Source: an uncultured Chloroflexota bacterium
Lineage (GTDB): Bacteria; Chloroflexota; Chloroflexia; Chloroflexales; Roseiflexaceae
DNA length: 7,828 bases
Direction of reading: 5' to 3'
Assembly: GCA_937876225.1 (NCBI GenBank)
Contig: CALFIC010000134.1
Location: forward strand, 1-7,828
Below, in pieces: positions 5,857 to 7,828 of the stretch. The notes beneath the pieces were generated by a model. It was given only the letters and a program-made list of their open reading frames with translations. It searched no databases and was not told the DNA's origin. A program made the translations under genes and the position numbers. The stretch's first letter is position 1. Each line of letters opens with the position of its first letter.

Positions 5857-6476
5857 AGTAGTGTCTGCAACGTAGCAATCAACAACGGTTGTTCGACGGC
5901 ACGAATCCGGGCATGCAACGTCTCTTCGCTATCATCGGGCAAAATCACGACTTCATGGCTGGCCAAGACCGGACCACGATCGACTTCGGGCACAACGGTA
6001 TGCACGGTACAGCCAGTCACCGGCAACTGCAACGCCAAGGCATCACGCACCACGTGCGCGCCCCGCAACGCCGGAATCACCCGCCCATCGCTGAGCACCA
6101 CCGTATCACTGCCATCATCGGGGAGCAACGCCGGGTGCTGGTTAATCACCGGCATCGGTAAGGCACTCAATGCCGGCGCACTCAGAATCCGCATGAACCC
6201 CGACAACAGCACCAAATCAGGTTGCAATGCACAAATCAGCGCCACGATGGTATGCTCCCAATCGGCGCGTTGCGCCGGCGTCGCGTTGCGTGGGAAGGGC
6301 ACCGCACAGACGGGGATGCGTTGATTGAGGGCGCGTTGCACCCCACCACAATCAGGGCGATCACTGACGACCAAGGCAATCCGGGCCTGCAAGCGCCCCT
6401 CCGCAATCGCATCGATGAGTGCTTGCAGATTGGAGCCACCACCCGACACGGCCACCACAATTGCTGGGTAGGTCAT
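5835..6476 (-). CDS. purN: Phosphoribosylglycinamide formyltransferase (GAR transformylase)
   Basis: Transfers the formyl group from 10-formyltetrahydrofolate to GAR, step 3 of de novo purine synthesis, in the cytosol. It has 213 residues, the usual size. Motifs: VSGGGSNLQALID (10-22), the phosphoribosyl-binding loop; LSGFMRILS (91-99); INQHPALLP (111-119), with the catalytic Asn112 and His114; VTGCTVHTVVPEVDRGPV (153-170), with the catalytic Asp166; and LPDDSEETLHARI (179-191). Between LLP and the LRGAH element there is an extra segment of about 14 residues (DGSDTVVLSDGRVI) not in E. coli PurN as I recall it. The start ATG overlaps the purD stop (ATGA, 6473-6476), and GGAG (6482-6485) lies 5 nt upstream. 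It ends in tandem stops in the loop of the opposing gene's terminator. Confidence 0.96.
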   Translation of the reverse strand: MTYPAIVVAVSGGGSNLQALIDAIAEGRLQARIALVVSDRPDCGGVQRALNQRIPVCAVPFPRNATPAQRADWEHTIVALICALQPDLVLLSGFMRILSAPALSALPMPVINQHPALLPDDGSDTVVLSDGRVIPALRGAHVVRDALALQLPVTGCTVHTVVPEVDRGPVLASHEVVILPDDSEETLHARIRAVEQPLLIATLQTLLKNLPSR

Positions 6477-7720
6477 ACAATCTCCGTCTGACCAATATCA
6501 AAGCGATAGTGCATACCCGCAAATTGTACGGCATCCACCGTCGCATAGGCCGTGCGCAAGGCACTCACTGCATCGACCCCATAGCCGACAGCATTGAGCA
6601 CACGGCCGCCCGCCGTCACGAGTTGATCACCATCGCGCCGAGTACCGGCATGCAAAATCGTCCCATTCGCAGGGATTTTGGCAGAATCAATGGTAATTGC
6701 ATCACCACTCCGCGGCGCATTGGGGTAGCCTGCACTGCTGAGTACCACACACGCAGCTACGCCTGCGCGCCACCCCAACGTATCGGGAGTAAGTGCCTGC
6801 GTGGCGGCAGCATAGAGCGCCAGCAGTACATCGCCATCACACAACGGTAAAATCACTTGGGTTTCGGGGTCACCAAAACGCGCATTAAACTCAATCACTT
6901 TGGGGCCATACTCGGTAAGCATGAGTCCCGCATACAACGCCCCTACAAATGGCGTCTGATGCGCGGCCAACATGGTAATAACCGGTTGCATCACTATTTC
7001 GGCAAGTTGTTGGGCAATGGGTTGGGTGATGGCTTTGAGTGGCGCAATCGCCCCCATACCGCCGGTATTGTGGCCTTCGTCACCATCAAATACCCGTTTA
7101 TGGTCGCGTGCTGACGGCAACGCCAGTACCGTTTGACCATCACTCAAGGCAATCAACGATACTTCGGGACCGTACAAGCGTTCTTCGAGCAATATTTGTT
7201 CGCCCGCAGGGAGCGTAGCGAGCTGTGCAATAGCATCGAGAGTCTCGGACATACTATCAGCGACGATTACCCCTTTGCCAGCTGCCAAGCCATCGGCTTT
7301 GACCACCCAGGCTTGACCACTGTGGCGCACAAAGGCACTGGCCTCAGTGGTATCACGAAATACCCGAAAGGCCGCCGTGGGGACTGCTACCCGTTGCATG
7401 ACTTGTTTGGCAAAGCTTTTGCTACTTTCGAGACGGGCAGCTGATTGTGACGCCCCAAATACGGGAATCCCTAGCGCACGGATAGCGTCAGACCAACCGG
7501 CAGCAAGCGGGGCTTCGGGGCCAATCACCACCAAATCCGTAGGGTGGGTGGCGAGCCATGCCTGGACATCAGCGAGGGTAGTCAATGGTGCGGTAGGGGC
7601 ATCAAGGGCAATCCCAGGATTGCCAGGGGCTACGGTGAGGGTCGTGAGGCGTGGCGACGCCATTAAGGCCTTGGTCAATGCATGTTCGCGTCCACCAGAA
7701 CCAATCAAAAGTACCCGCAT
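6473..7720 (-). CDS. purD: Phosphoribosylamine--glycine ligase (GAR synthetase)
   Basis: ATP-grasp ligase joining phosphoribosylamine and glycine to form GAR, step 2 of de novo purine synthesis; its product is the substrate of PurN encoded next. It has 415 residues, near full family length. Motifs in order: VLLIGSGGREHAL (3-15), the N-terminal signature; IGPEAPL (66-72); VVKADGLAAGKGV (139-151), ATP-grasp phosphate loop; DHKRVFDGDEGHNTGGMGAIAP (206-227, including the PurD signature DEGHNTGGMG); FNARFGDPETQ (278-288), metal ligands; and a C-terminal domain ending FDIG (407-410). The start at 7720 matches the family N-terminus. The ribosome site is an odd G-rich stretch (7725-7735 on the minus strand) rather than a classical AGGAG, and the ATG overlaps the stop of a 5-codon leader frame. 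Transcription likely begins at the TATAAT at 7760-7765. Confidence 0.97.
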   Translation of the reverse strand: MRVLLIGSGGREHALTKALMASPRLTTLTVAPGNPGIALDAPTAPLTTLADVQAWLATHPTDLVVIGPEAPLAAGWSDAIRALGIPVFGASQSAARLESSKSFAKQVMQRVAVPTAAFRVFRDTTEASAFVRHSGQAWVVKADGLAAGKGVIVADSMSETLDAIAQLATLPAGEQILLEERLYGPEVSLIALSDGQTVLALPSARDHKRVFDGDEGHNTGGMGAIAPLKAITQPIAQQLAEIVMQPVITMLAAHQTPFVGALYAGLMLTEYGPKVIEFNARFGDPETQVILPLCDGDVLLALYAAATQALTPDTLGWRAGVAACVVLSSAGYPNAPRSGDAITIDSAKIPANGTILHAGTRRDGDQLVTAGGRVLNAVGYGVDAVSALRTAYATVDAVQFAGMHYRFDIGQTEIV

Positions 7721-7737
7721 TACGCCCCCCCGCCCAT
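7720..7737 (-). CDS. Possible 5-codon leader ORF overlapping the purD start
   Basis: On the minus strand ATG-GGC-GGG-GGG-GCG-TAA encodes MGGGA and ends in TAATG, so its stop shares one base with the purD ATG. The frame contains a G7 tract (7725-7731). Its own ATG is the end of the 24-bp palindrome and no Shine-Dalgarno precedes it, so translation is doubtful. If translated, purD initiation could be coupled to its termination. It may equally be chance in a G-rich ribosome-binding region. Confidence 0.2.
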   Translation of the reverse strand: MGGGA

Positions 7738-7758
7738 AAATACAATATCGTATTTATG
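7735..7758. promoter_or_regulatory. 24-bp near-perfect palindrome at the purD transcription start (putative operator)
   Basis: Arms CATAAATAC (7735-7743) and GTATTTATG (7750-7758) are exact reverse complements. The six central bases AATATC add a self-complementary ATAT, leaving one mismatched pair in 24 bp. The element lies directly downstream of the purD -10 (7760-7765), over the expected transcription start. One arm would be mostly untranscribed, so it fits a dimeric repressor site better than an RNA hairpin. The cognate regulator is not identifiable; it does not obviously resemble the E. coli PurR operator (ACGCAAACGTTTGCGT-like). Confidence 0.5.
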
Positions 7759-7759
7759 A

Positions 7760-7828
<69 letters not shown>

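Overview
The window looks like one end-to-end contig from a draft bacterial assembly of intermediate GC. The gene content is chromosomal and mostly housekeeping. The protein style (GT4 glycosyltransferase, PD40 lipoprotein, Q-rich PurD/PurN, and amidohydrolase, Maf and PurN variants with lineage-type insertions) makes me think of Chloroflexota, but this is an impression from sequence alone and no marker gene settles it. I see no rRNA, tRNA, CRISPR array, transposase, phage or defence gene.

Layout. Bases 1-52 are not biological: they are Illumina library adapter (P7 end, 8-nt index, read-2 primer site) left on the contig. Bases 53-4930 hold a tight five-gene minus-strand cluster, in transcription order: maf-type nucleotide pyrophosphatase (4930-4238), diacylglycerol-kinase-family lipid kinase (4241-3306), PD40/TolB-like beta-propeller lipoprotein (3289-2270), GT4 glycosyltransferase (2265-997), and a metal-dependent amidohydrolase (1007 to the contig edge, C-terminus missing). 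Junctions are -4, +16, +4 and -11 nt, so this is very probably one operon. A 175-bp divergent intergenic region (4931-5105) with a perfect 7-bp inverted repeat separates it from a plus-strand Bax inhibitor-1/YccA-family membrane protein (5106-5798). That gene converges on a minus-strand purD-purN pair (7720-5835) that overlaps by ATGA. A strong plus-strand terminator hairpin between them doubles as the last codons and stop of purN.

The purine genes encode step 2 (GAR synthetase) and step 3 (GAR transformylase) of de novo IMP synthesis. The five-gene cluster couples a nucleotide house-cleaning enzyme to a lipid kinase, a glycosyltransferase and a surface lipoprotein. A role in envelope glycolipid metabolism is possible, but that is inference from neighbourhood only.

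The most unusual non-coding stretch is the last 108 bases, upstream of purD. It holds a consensus TATAAT -10, an almost perfect 24-bp palindrome over the expected start of transcription, a 5-codon leader ORF with a G7 tract whose stop overlaps the purD ATG, and seven perfect tandem GAAAATG heptamers running off the contig end through the -35 region. I find no convincing new multi-gene system; the purD upstream region is the best candidate for new regulation.
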